64,000 bases of DNA from Larix kaempferi (lineage: Eukaryota > Streptophyta > Pinopsida > Pinales > Pinaceae), in assembly GCA_027924585.1 (NCBI GenBank), contig BSBM01000179.1, positions 13,182,501 to 13,246,500 of the forward strand, in the 5' to 3' direction. This document shows, piece after piece, positions 48,501 through 59,305 of the stretch (positions are counted from its first letter, which is position 1; every line of letters begins with the position of its first letter). The position numbers were made by a program, and so were the translations under genes. The notes under the pieces are model-generated. The model worked only from the letters and a program-made list of their open reading frames with translations. It ran no database searches and was not told the origin of the DNA.

Positions 48501-50405
48501 GGTTATGTTAACCTACAGTCAAGAAAGTCACCTATAAATTTCTTAAAAGGAACCACCAATTTGCACCAGAGAAGGAGTGGCATCCTTGTATAAACCAAGA
48601 GTTGATGTGTGTGAAGGGTTACAGTGCAAGAGGTGTGGTGACATTGGTAAAGGCATGAAATCTCTATTGGGTCAGCAGTGGGAGGGCGGGCGCCGAGGAC
48701 TGACTGAAAACCCTGAGATGCCTATTGGGTCAGCAGTGGGAGGGCGGGCGCCGAAGACTGACTGAAAACCCTGAGATACTTATGGCTCCATAGTAGAGCC
48801 TTGACCTATAATGGTCGGTGGCGCAGTTTCCTTCGATTGGTCGATGACCCAGACGAATGTGCTGGCTCGGCACTGGAGAGGGCCAACTAGGTATGGGACT
48901 GGTTGGGCACCACCAAATGCTTGGTAAATCCAGCCGATGGGGAGGCGTACTGGTTAAGCATTAACTATATCCAAGTCCATAGGTGATCCCAAGGCTTGCA
49001 AAGCGAAGCAGGATCCTGTGGACCAGAGGGGAAACGCACAATACAGATAAGTATTCGTTTTCATTTATGTCTTGTTTGGAATAGTGAAGATTACAGGTAT
49101 AAGTCTTTTAACAGCTAAGCCGATACACTATTGTTTCTTTATGGAAACCTTGGTCGTTGCAGGAAGGCAAGACCCTGAAAGACTATAAATTGCTGGTAAA
49201 TCCAGAGAGTAAATGAGTAGGCGATATAAATTGCTGGTAAATCCAGAGAGTAAATGAGTGGGCGATATAAATTATTAAGAAATCCAGGGAGTAGCTGGTT
49301 GAACGCTATAAAGTTCTTGGTAAGTCCAGAGAGTGACTAATTGGGCATTAACTACTCGATATGGTAAAGCAGCGTGTACGCTGGCCCAACACCCCTTAAA
49401 CAATTGATAAACCCAGTCGGCGTACTGGCCTGGAATCGCCTATTCGAATGATTGTGGAGTAGCCTACGTGCTGGCCCAACATTCGTTATTGTGTTCACGG
49501 GAAATCCAAGGCTCGTAAAGCAAAGAAGGATCCCGTGGAATAAAGTAAATACATTCAATGCAGATAAGTATTTAGTTACCATGCAGTTTCTTGCTTATGA
49601 ATATACGTGTGTATATGATTTGGTTATGATTTCCTAAACTCTTGTTTAGAGATAAAACCCTATGGAAATAAACTTAACATGTGAATTGATTCAATGTTTG
49701 AGTGTAGGTACTATTGGAAGCAAGGACTATGAAGGCATCATAGGGATGCAAATGAATATGTGACCATCCTAAAGAGCTCAGTATGAGCAGTAATGAAACA
49801 CGGTGCTAGTGAACATGAGTGGGTCATAGCAGCCAAAGGTTCTGTAGGCAACTATGGAGGAGGGTTCCTAGTTGAAAATCCTTAGACAAACCTTGGACAC
49901 TAAGTGTCATAGCCAAGAAGGGAAAGTCAAAGCATTCACATTAAAGTGAAAGAGACTAAGGAGCATGAAACCACAGCGATGTTGTACCTCCATAATAGAA
50001 CAAGACTAAGAGGGAGAAACCCCTACTCTTCTCTTTCCTTTTGATTGAAGCATTTATAAAACAAAAGATTGTTGAATGCATATGATGGCTGAAAATAGAT
50101 TGTATTTAATTGCTTGAGATGAATTGTGAATGCTAAAATAATAAATTTCCTATGAAAGGATGAACATGAATGAGTTCATGTGTATGTTGGAAAAGCATGA
50201 AAAGTGTGGAAGTCCCATGAATGAAGCATGGACATTCCATGTCAATTAGGAAAATAATTGACTAATCTTAATGTTTATGTTATGCTTGTCCTAACAAAGA
50301 ATCCCCATGATGAATTTCACAAGTAAGAAAGTGAAACAATTGGTTGCAGCCGGCACAGGAAAGTGTTGCTAGTAAGCAAAGTGTGTTCAGTTGTGCCCAT
50401 TGACC
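45598..50405 (+). other. RE5 internal non-coding region
   Basis: No protein family recognised. The frame 46922-47128 matches the small CxxC frame of RE4. There is an A-rich run at 47507-47537. The 57-bp repeats (about 48664-48775) and 41-bp repeats (about 49184-49350) are shared with RE4. Confidence 0.6.
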
Positions 50406-50924
50406 ATGGCAGCAGACCGAGGGCTATTAGAGTTGGATGAAAGTCTTCTTCGAACAATTGCCAGGACCCAAGAAAATATTGGGGAGATGCTCAAACTACA
50501 GAGGCAACAGAATGAGATAAACCATGAGGCTTTGCAGGACTCTATTCGTCTGCAAAAAGAGGTAAAAAGCATTCTGGGAGCAATCAGCAAGGGAAAGGAA
50601 AGTGGATCAATAAAGAAGCATTCATCTAATCGTCCAATTAAGAAACATTCCAGGTGGGAAGTCTCAAAGGAAATGGACCGAGAAAAGGTAAAGCCACCAA
50701 TGAAATGTTGGGGATGTGGAGGAAATCATTGCCTCCGTGACTGCCCAACAAGAGAATATCAAGAGGGTAGAAACCGTAAATTCCCTAGGTTAGTGGACCA
50801 GATGGAAGGAAAAGAAAAGGAAGGAATTGTTTTGGAACGATGTCCTCATGCAGAGCTACAAGGTCCCAGCCAACAAGAGCAGGTTGTAAAGACCAAAGGA
50901 CTTAGTCCTGAAAAACCCAAGTAG
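50406..50924 (+). CDS. RE5 gag-like CCHC protein, intact
   Basis: 172 codons from the ATG at 50406 (MAADRGLLEL), chosen because the same start is present in RE4. Residues 1-65 look helical and coiled-coil forming (ENIGEMLKLQRQQNEINHE). A basic linker follows (KKHSSNRPIKKHSR). The knuckle CWGCGGNHCLRDCP is near residue 100 and has the spacing C-x2-C-x3-H-x4-C, one residue shorter than the usual nucleocapsid CCHC. The tail is charged. It ends about 105 bp before the polypurine tract. Role inferred: binding of the element RNA. No capsid domain is recognisable. Apart from this frame RE5 encodes nothing recognised. Confidence 0.65.
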   Translation: MAADRGLLELDESLLRTIARTQENIGEMLKLQRQQNEINHEALQDSIRLQKEVKSILGAISKGKESGSIKKHSSNRPIKKHSRWEVSKEMDREKVKPPMKCWGCGGNHCLRDCPTREYQEGRNRKFPRLVDQMEGKEKEGIVLERCPHAELQGPSQQEQVVKTKGLSPEKPK

Positions 50925-51028
50925 AGAGTGAAATGCAGGACAAACCTACCACATTTTGTGAATTTTGTACATATGTAAAGTGGGTATTTATTTCCGAAGT
51001 GTTGGAACACCAAGGACGGTGTTATTCC

Positions 51029-51041
51029 AAGGGGAGGGGAA
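51029..51041 (+). other. RE5 polypurine tract
   Basis: AAGGGGAGGGGAA directly before the 3' LTR. Confidence 0.9.
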
Positions 51042-52503
51042 TGTAATGTCCCCATCTTGACCCTATTGCATTAAATTTGTAAATGATGTAAATATTGTTA
51101 TTTAGTCATGGCGAGGAGCTCAAGGCCAAGGCCCCACCACTGATTTATCGTTCTATGTATCGGCAATTAGAATAGATGCATATGGTTCTTGTGCTAGCTG
51201 TGCACAATGAGAATTTAGACATCATGTAAATATGCAAATTTTAATAAAAAAAACCCACAACCAGCTATGCAATGCAACAAAGAGATGGGGGCATGATCTT
51301 TACAAGGAATAGGGAGGGAAAATAACCAAACCCTTGAGCCATGGTGTTAAGCCATTTCATTGAGGAAGCCCATGAACTCTCAACTACCCATTTGGTCCCA
51401 TGCACCCAATCATTTAATTCTTCCAAGAATTGGTTGAGACAATTAATGCCTTGGGATGAGAGAGTTATGGCTGTCAATTTTCATGTATGGGCAAGATAGC
51501 AACCTGGGAAATCGAGTTTTGGCTTGCTAGGCAAGAAAACCCCCACGAAATTATGCCCAAAGCCACTCTTCACCCATGGCATTCATCCATTCACGAAGTT
51601 GGAGCTAGCTGGGTCTTTCCCCTACACGTTTTTCATCCAAATCCTGCATTTTTCCATGCCTGGGAGTTCGTTTTTGCATATACAGTAGCTTGGGAGAGAA
51701 GGGCCACGATTTGGGGACTGTATGGAGGTCGTTTTTGCCCGCGAATGTCCAAGGACTTTTTTCTAAAAATGGATTTGGCTTCCGAGGGTTGTTCCCCATC
51801 TTCCAATTTTGTTTTTGTGTGTTCCCACGTTTTTCTGAGTTAGTTGAAACCCCATCTCATGCATCCCACTGTGGAAGACGTTTTCCTCATGCCCAACAAT
51901 TGTGGTTTTGTTGTTAACTGCATCCCGTTTTGGATTTGAACCTGTGAGCAGGAGCTTCAAGAGTGGAAGAGGACAGATTTGGCTTGATGATCCCAATGAA
52001 GTATCCATAGCACCAGGGTTGAGCCAGTAGCCTAGAAATTCACCTCTGCCCATCTCTTAGCAGCCTGAGAACTCAACTGTTGGTTGGCTTGGCTGATTCT
52101 GGCGTATCTTTGGCTATGTGATGAGCCTGTTTTTCCCTTTTCCTTGTGGAGATCATGCCCAGCTCGGGGGTGGCAGTGGTGCTGAGAGATTAAGGAGCAC
52201 ACTGGCCTACGGTTGGGTGGAACGTTGCAGAAGCGTAGCTGGTTGCCCAGGGATTACTTGGTTTAAGATAAGTATTCTCATTTGCAAATTTGATATTGCT
52301 TAAATTGATGAATGACATAAAAATCTGGAATGTATGATGGATGTGTATTGAAATTACTTTCGCTGTGTTTTAAAATAATTTTGCATCTTCATATGTCTTT
52401 TATATTATATGAATGCTTACATAATAGTTCATGGGGCTAGATGCCCGGTTTTAGCCTCACGGTCCCTCTCCATTGCACTGGTATGATGGGTGGGGACGTG
52501 ACA
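51042..52503 (+). repeat. RE5 3' LTR
   Basis: 1462 bp, the same length as the 5' LTR. Confidence 0.9.
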
Positions 52504-55113
52504 ATTCTCTCTTTCTTGTAGTGCTTGGAGTTCTTTCTTCAATACTCTAACTTCTAGATATCTACGGATTCGATCCCTTGGCAGCAGGGCCTTTACCTTT
52601 GCGTCCAGCAGTTCCAATGCAGCCTGCCTATCTTTCAAAGCACTTTGGATTTCTAGCAACTCTGGATTATCTTTTAGGGAAGTACATGTTTTTTTTGCCT
52701 CGTCTAGCAAAGTCTGGCACTTAGCCACTTCACTAGCTATACTTTCTACTGCAGCTTTCACTTCATTTGCTCTGAGCTATTGCTGACCAAGTGGTGTCTT
52801 CGGTTGATTCTGTGCTTCCAACGCAACAATATTTGCTTGATAAATGGTCTCCATATCTCTCATCTCTGCCTTAATATCGCTAACCACCTCGCCGATCTTA
52901 ACGATAGTGTCCATAGGCTCTGGCTGCTCGTCTCATTCTGATATCTCCGTGGCTACCGCAGCAACTGTAGACTCTAATCTCTTTCGTCGATCATGCTCAT
53001 CTTGAAATTACATGGACCTCTTTAAGCTTGACTTCTGCAACTCCTTATAGTTTGCAACTAAATCATGGTACTGGTTCCTGGCAAAAGCATCTCTCTCATG
53101 GATCTCCCCCACAACCTGTAGGTGCAGATCATGTAGACCCTCCATTGGCAGTACTGAGATGTCAACTTCCACATGCAAGAGATCCTGCTCACCCAAAGTT
53201 AATTGTTCGTGCGGCGATAATCTTACACTCAGTGGATCAAGTCTGACTATGCCCGGCTTCAATGGAAAAGTCAGGGCTAGAGGCACTATCTTCGGCTGTG
53301 AAGTGCCTCCTGACTTCCCTTCTGACTCTGAGTCTTGCTGCAAGGGTAATCTGTGCTGTACTTCCTCGATATTTTCTGTAATGCCTTGCAGCGTGATCAG
53401 ATTCTTTTGTAGAATCTTCTGAATTGCCTCATTCTTTTTATCTTTTTCGGTCATCAGGTCTTCCATCTACGATGTTACAGTAGATGTGATCATCTCGTAA
53501 TCATCATCATGGAGTTTTACTTCCGATGGACCCTTAACTGCTTTCTACTTCTTCTTCTCTACCTTCTGCTGTACATGACTCTCGACTTCCTTTCTTTTTC
53601 CTATCCATGGCTCTTCGATAGTGGGTGTAGGAATGGGATTACTCTCCGCGGAGTCACTTTTGATTTCCACAAATCCTTCGACTCTAAATTCAGGAGGCCA
53701 TTCCTTCATAATGGTATCAATGTCTTCTTCATTCATGTGGTATCTTCCTTGGAACCATTCAACGTTCTTCTTCTGTGCCTTGGCTGAAATGTGAATGGAA
53801 CGCATGTCAGCATACAAATTGATAGTGCAAATATACTTAGTTGTTTCCTCTTTTGTTATCTGCGGCATGGCAATAATGACTTCGCGTAGCTGCTCATAGT
53901 AAGTGTAGAAGACTTCGGCTGTCGCGTGCTGTCTTTCTGAATTCAAGTTCTCCCAAAGGTTTTCATAACAGGCTCCTCTACAATCACTGTTGTCGGTTCT
54001 TATGCCAACATAATCCTTCGGGTCCTTCCACCCTACGAGCGCAATCAGTACTATCAACCATGTATAATGTAAATTAACACCATGTGTCTGTGTATCATTT
54101 AGTTACTCTAGGAACTCATTCAACAGGTACTGACACCAGTTGAATCTTCCTCCCTCCGTGGCTTTTGCACCAAGTAGCACTACGCTCATGGGTACTTCCA
54201 ATGGTCTTTCTTTTCTCAGAATTTTTCTGGCTAGCAGTTGTGTGACAAACCACTTATCCTCATCATCTATGTCATCTGTGACAAAGCCTCTCTTTCCTTG
54301 GACGACGGTTTGCATTTTCTTCATCATCGTGGTGACCTCCTTGTCCTTGATTTTTCCTTGAAAGAACTGCTTTGGATCTTCGCCTATCTTGCTTAATCCA
54401 GTGATCTGGTGGATCAAGTTAATGTTCAGGTCGATATTGCGATCAAGCCAAAGATATCCCTGGTCAATGCACGACATAAGAGTTTGCACCACCGCATTCA
54501 TCTCTGGCGTTTTGTCGAAGTGCGGGAGTCTCAACAGGTTGAGCCGTCCTAATTCGACTACTCCGGATAACCAACTTTTTGCGACCAAGGCATGATTTCC
54601 TTTCACGTCTTTCTTCCAGCACATGTACTAGTCTGGATGGAACTGTGGATACTTAGTTTCATTGGGTTCCTTCTGCATATGAAGCAGGTCGTAGTCTTCC
54701 CGATTACACTCCAGGATCTTACCCTACAGATTTCCTCCCACTTTGACATGCTTTGACATAGGAGAGAGCAGAATCTCATACTTGGCATTCTTTAGTATCT
54801 TAATGGCCGGTGCGTCCTGTGCACGCCGCAAGATATACTCAGGGGTTAGCTTGAATGGTATTTCCTTGTCACCCAGTGGAACTTGTGGCACTGTGGAACT
54901 CATCATTTTTGGCTTCATTTTCAGCACCGCTGGTTCTTTTCCTTTATCTTGCATTGTTGTAGCGTCTCTTGGTGATCTTCGAGAAGCCTGACCTTGCTCT
55001 ATTATAATTTTCTTGACGGGGTTTCTCATCAACCCTTCGATTCCTCTGTATCTAAACACCTTCACAGTCTCCTTGACTGTGAACTCTTTCACAATAGAGG
55101 ACCTCTCAGACAT

Positions 55114-55748
55114 TCACTGGTTGGATCTAGGAAGAACAACGGGATTTCTGATAACTTGTCGTAAACAATCACAATGTATCGCTCACAAGAAAATTCAAAG
55201 GTTTCGGTAATGCCCGCGAGTCCAAATACAACGGTATTTATAGGCGCAGCTGAGCTCCTTCGTACCTCTCAACGGTTAGATAAGCATTAAAAGCAGTATC
55301 CATTAGCCAAATCCAGTGAATATTTCGGTCCTTTCCTTCATTAATTCATTCATAACAGCTATTTCTGCATTAAATGCTCAAGCGATCGTTGGAAAAAGTA
55401 CTGTATAACGGCTACTTTTCTAGGGTGTTGTGTTGAACTACATGGTGGGTCGTCACTACTCCGACGCAGTCACTTTGCAGTTCTTGATTTCTTGCTTCTA
55501 AACTTAGCCTCTTTTCTCATTCAAATTGATCTTTGCGGTTGCATTTTGGCCTTCGCAACTATGTGGTTCCTCTTTTCTTTTTCTCTTTTTCTTTTTTTTT
55601 TTTTTTTTTTGGCGCAGCTTCACTTCTTAACAAGTGCTACGCGGTATATACATTTTCTTCATCACACTTCGTGTACAGACTCTTCTCCATTTCTAGTGCC
55701 TAATTTCAACTGTACTTGACACTTAGAAACTTCCTCCTTTCCTAATCA
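55114..55748 (-). other. RE6 spacer between integrase and ORF3
   Basis: Non-coding. It contains an A run on the minus strand (T run near 55589-55610) and, close to ORF3, a TATA box. Nothing coding is recognised. Confidence 0.5.
55235..55242 (-). promoter_or_regulatory. Candidate TATA box for RE6 ORF3
   Basis: TATAAATA on the minus strand, 122 nt upstream of the ORF3 ATG. It is a consensus plant TATA box in G/C-richer context, spaced to give a 5' leader of about 90 nt. Functional use is inferred. Confidence 0.45.
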
Positions 55749-58700
55749 TTAAGGGTTCTGCGAAGCAGGACTATCCCGATAGGTTTTTAGTATGCTTCCA
55801 TTAACTAGGTCAGGCAAGTTATCTCCTGCTAATGTGGCTAACTGGACTGCGCCACCGTTAGTTACATGTAAAATAGTATATGGGCCAAGCCAATGCATTT
55901 TAAACTTTCTAGGAAACTTCATAAATTTGCTATCATACAGGAGGACTAGATCACCTACCTAAAAGGTCTTGTTTTTTATATGGTGATCATGCCATGATTT
56001 TTCTCTTTCTTTCTACACTTGTTGGTGAAATCATACAATGAAGCGATTTTCCTCTAGACCAACCAAGTGTGGAAGCCTTTCTTCTATTGTGTCGCGGTCT
56101 GCCATTCCTATGAATGCAGTTATTCTTAAGCTGGGAACAATTTACTCCTTTGGAATTATTGCTTCGTGTCCATAGGCCAGCCTAAAAGGTGTGTGGCGAG
56201 TCAACTTTTTGCAAGTAGTTATGTATGCCCATAAAACAGCTGGAATGCGTAGGTCCCAGTCATCTCTATTGACATTGCATATTTTTGTCAGTGCATTTTC
56301 CAGTACCTTATTCAACGCTTCAACAGTTCCATTTGCTTGTGGATGATACGGTGTACTTCGCTTATGATGAATGTGGAACTCTTTTTTCAATGCCTCAATA
56401 GTTATGTTCAGAAAATGAGTGCCTTGATCACTCATCAAAAGCTTCGGGCATCCAAACCTTGTAAAGATCTTCTAAAAAATGAACTACGCGGTAGTAACTG
56501 CGCTACAGTCCTTTACTAGATTCGCTTCTGCCCATCTGGTGAGGTAATCAGTTGTAGTAATAATGTACCTCGCACCAGTTATATTCCCCAATGGGTTTAT
56601 AGGTCCCACAAAATCAATGGCCCATTTCTCAAAAGCTTGTAATGTCAACTATGGATTTAATGGCATTTCATCTCTTCGTGATGGACTTCCTATTCTCTGA
56701 CAAACATCGCAGCTCTGGAAATGTTCTTTCGATTCCTTGTGAATCGTAGGCCACCATAGCCCTTCTCGCAATATCTTATGCGCAGTGTCTTGTCCTACGT
56801 AGTGACCTCCTGCTGCTCCTGAATGTGCATTAGCCAATACAAATGGCTTCTCGTGCTCTAACACACACCTACACAACACTTCATCCGACCCCAATTTGTA
56901 TAGTTGTCCAGCAATTATGGTGAAGTCTGCTACTCTTACTACTAGCTACTTCTTCTGTTGCATAGTAAACTCTATGGGTGCCAACCCAGTAGTCAAGAAG
57001 TCAATGATATCTTTCTAGTAGTCATCGGAAATCTAAATAGAAAACAACTGTGAATCAAGCAAATTGTCTTCAAGGTTCGTAGGTTCTTCTCTTGACTCGA
57101 TCCTTGAAAGATGATCAGGTCCTAAGTTCAACCTGCCAGGATTAACCACTATTTCAAATTCATACTCCTGAAAGAGTAACAACCATATGCAGATTCGCCC
57201 CCCTAACATTGGCTTGTTGACCAGGTATTTCAAAGCAGAATGGTCAGTGAACATAGAGAAGTGCACACCAAGCAAATAGTGCCTGAATTTCTGCAGTGCA
57301 TAGACCATAGCTAGGCCTTCTCTCTCAGTGGTGGTATAATTCTTCTCAGCAGATGAGAGCTTCCTACTCAAAAATGCAATGGGATGGTCAATACCTCCCA
57401 CTCCTGGTTGTGCTATAAAAACACCCAATGCTATACATGAAGCATCAACATGTACATGGAATGGCTTCTCCCAGTCTAGAAAAACTAAGATCGACATAGT
57501 TACCATTTTCTCTTTTAATGTGTCAAAGCCTTGCTCGCATTCTGCGTTCCAGTTGAACTGCGCGTCTTTCTTTAACAACTTCTCCATTGGCGCGGTTATC
57601 TGCGTATAACCTTTTATAAACTTTCTGTAGTAACTCATATGCCCCAATGTGGTGCACAGCTTCTTTACTGAATTCGGTGTCGACAAGTTTACAATAACTG
57701 CGATCTTCACAGGATCAACCATCAAGCCTTGTTTGCACACAATGTGTCCCAACAATATTCCATAGGGTATACAAAAGAGACACTTCTTCAGGTTCAATGA
57801 AATTTGATGCTGTCTGCACTTTTCTAGCATCATTCTAAAGTTTGCGCAATGGTTCTTCAGCAACCCAAATATTGTCCAGTCATCAAAATAGGCTTCTAAA
57901 AACTTATGCATGAAATCTTTAAATGTTGCGGCCACAACTCCAAAAAATATGGCAGGCATGTTCTTCAGACCAAAAGGAATTACTGTATACTGGAACGACC
58001 TCCATTCACTGGAAAAAGTGGTCTTGTGTCTATCTGCTGGATCAATTCTTATCTGATGGTATCCTTAAAATCCATCAGTGAAAGAGTATGCCTCATTTCC
58101 TCCAACGTTATCGAGCACCTCATCAGTGAAGGGAGTAGGAAATGGGTCGTGCATCGAAGCATCATTCAATTTTTTGAGATCCACCCAGACCCTGATCTCA
58201 CACTTAGTTTTCTTGTCCTGGATAATGATCGGGCTTATCCACTGTGACTCTTCAACCGGCTCGATGATCCCCGTGTCGAGCATCTTGTCGAGTTCTTCCT
58301 TGACTCATTCTTTGTATCGCGGATTTAGTCAATAGGGCCTCTGCTTAACAGGCTTCGTGCCTAGCTTAAGAGGTATCTTCATAACCCCTAAGTCATCCAG
58401 AATACCTTTCATTTCTATAAAATTCATTGGGAATAAATCATGATACTCATTTAACAGGTCTATGATCTCCACGACCGTCTGATAATCCCAATAGTCTCTG
58501 ATAGATGCAAACTTCGGCTCTTCGCTGGTGCCAATGTTCACTTTCCTCGTTTTCACAAGTCCACTCATGTCTAGAATTTCCAGCGGAAGTCCCTCTACGT
58601 CATGCGCTCCCTCTGACTCAGGTATGTTTATGTTGCATGGGTCCTCCTCATCACTTTCTTCTTTATCTTCGGATTCTTCAGCTAGATTATAACATTCCAT

Positions 58701-59218
58701 GACATGCTCTATCTATTTTGTGCACTCTGGCTGTAGGTTTTCAGGTACTTTTATATCTCCAAAGAATTCCTCTAATGTCATGTTCCTATGTGGACATTCT
58801 AGTCTAAATATTATTTCCTTAATAATATGCAAAGCATCATTTATGCTAGGACTCTTGTCTTCAAAACTAAAGAATTTCTCGAATTTCGCAGCTAGGGTAG
58901 ACCAGTCTGTAGGTCCCCTGCGCAACTCTGTATCCAAGTACCATTTATTTGTAGTCTGCTCCTCCAATGTATGTACAAACAGATGAACCCATTCTGTCTC
59001 TGGTCTCTGCCCCCATGTTTGTGAATAAATTTCAATATGATCCCTTGGATCCATCTTTCCATTGTATTTTTCAAAGGTTAGTGCAACCTTCTCAGTGAAC
59101 GTGATCTGCATCTTGATTCTGCACTGATCCCATGTTGTCAATGTTTCTTTATGCACAGCCCACCATCTGGCAGGTGTCTCGCACAGTGCCATGTCTAATG
59201 TTGGTAAGCGATGCTCAG
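55749..59218 (-). pseudogene. RE6 second capsid-like domain, RT, RNase H and integrase
   Basis: One frame from 59218 to the TAA at 55749, with stops but no frameshift. The first segment (59192-58713) reads like a gag capsid domain (ETPARWWAVHKETL, DPRDHIEIY, EWVHLFVHTLEE). RT follows: ESEGAHDVEG, VNIGTSEEPKFAS, EELDKML, WVDLKKLNDA, and catalytic YFDD at 57890-57879. RNase H has HVDASCIALGVF, TTTEREGLAMVYAL and FTDHSALKYLV. The integrase zinc region has H and C pairs (AHSGAAGGHY, CDVCQRIG). The DDE core shows [19 protein letters not shown] and VEALNKVLE. The C-terminal part has GDLVLLYDSKF and WLGPYTI. Stops include TGA for CGA in the RT start (58330 and 58306) and several TAG for CAG in integrase. 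Confidence 0.85.
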
Positions 59219-59293
59219 CTGCAACTAAGACAATATATTCTTTGATAAAGGAATAAACATTAAATGACCATCATAGGTAGGAATTGGACTTAC
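59219..59293 (-). other. Candidate intron between RE6 protease and RT
   Basis: On the minus strand GAG|GTAAGT at 59293 and TTGCAG| ending at 59219 bound a 75-bp A/T-rich stretch. Joining the flanks after the first base of a codon puts the upstream frame (from the ATG at 59336) in frame with the capsid-like/RT frame. A regulated intron at this place is known in Ogre elements. Confidence 0.5.
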
Positions 59294-59305
59294 CTCTTTT
59301 CCAAT

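Larger units (their letters stand above)
43263..52503 (+). mobile_element. RE5: long non-autonomous LTR retrotransposon related to RE4, inserted in RE6 ORF3
   Basis: Two LTRs of 1462 bp each (43263-44724, 51042-52503), target duplication ATTCT (43258-43262 and 52504-52508), PBS and polypurine tract intact. LTR mismatches look like about 2%, so it is recent. The content parallels RE4: a 31-bp repeat array, a non-coding middle, and a CCHC protein before the polypurine tract. No pol genes. Removing RE5 and one target copy joins RE6 ORF3 in frame. Confidence 0.9.
42964..55113 (-). pseudogene. RE6 ORF3: 967-codon protein of unknown function downstream of integrase, split by RE5
   Basis: Starts at the ATG at 55113 and keeps one frame to 52504, then continues in frame from 43257 to the TAA at 42964 when RE5 and one ATTCT are removed. 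There are no frameshifts over 2.9 kb, only about nine stops (TAG at 54724, 54628 and others). Residues 1-130: basic, with a K/R-rich part. About 160-480: a globular region with WLSGVVELGRLNLLRLPHF, YLWLDRNIDLNINLI and FNWCQYLLNEFLE. A short hydrophobic patch (WLIVLIALVGW, about 345) is too short to be a clear membrane span. About 785-967: charged and helical, probably coiled coil (KKELQALQERE, ETIKQIEKDTKEEVAKL). It occupies the position of env-like ORFs in Athila-type elements, but I see no signal peptide, fusion peptide or Cys pattern. Function unknown. Confidence 0.6.

Noticed and set aside
42964-55113. Calling ORF3 an envelope protein
   Set aside because: Only position supports it. No signal peptide, clear membrane span, fusion peptide or Cys pattern was seen.
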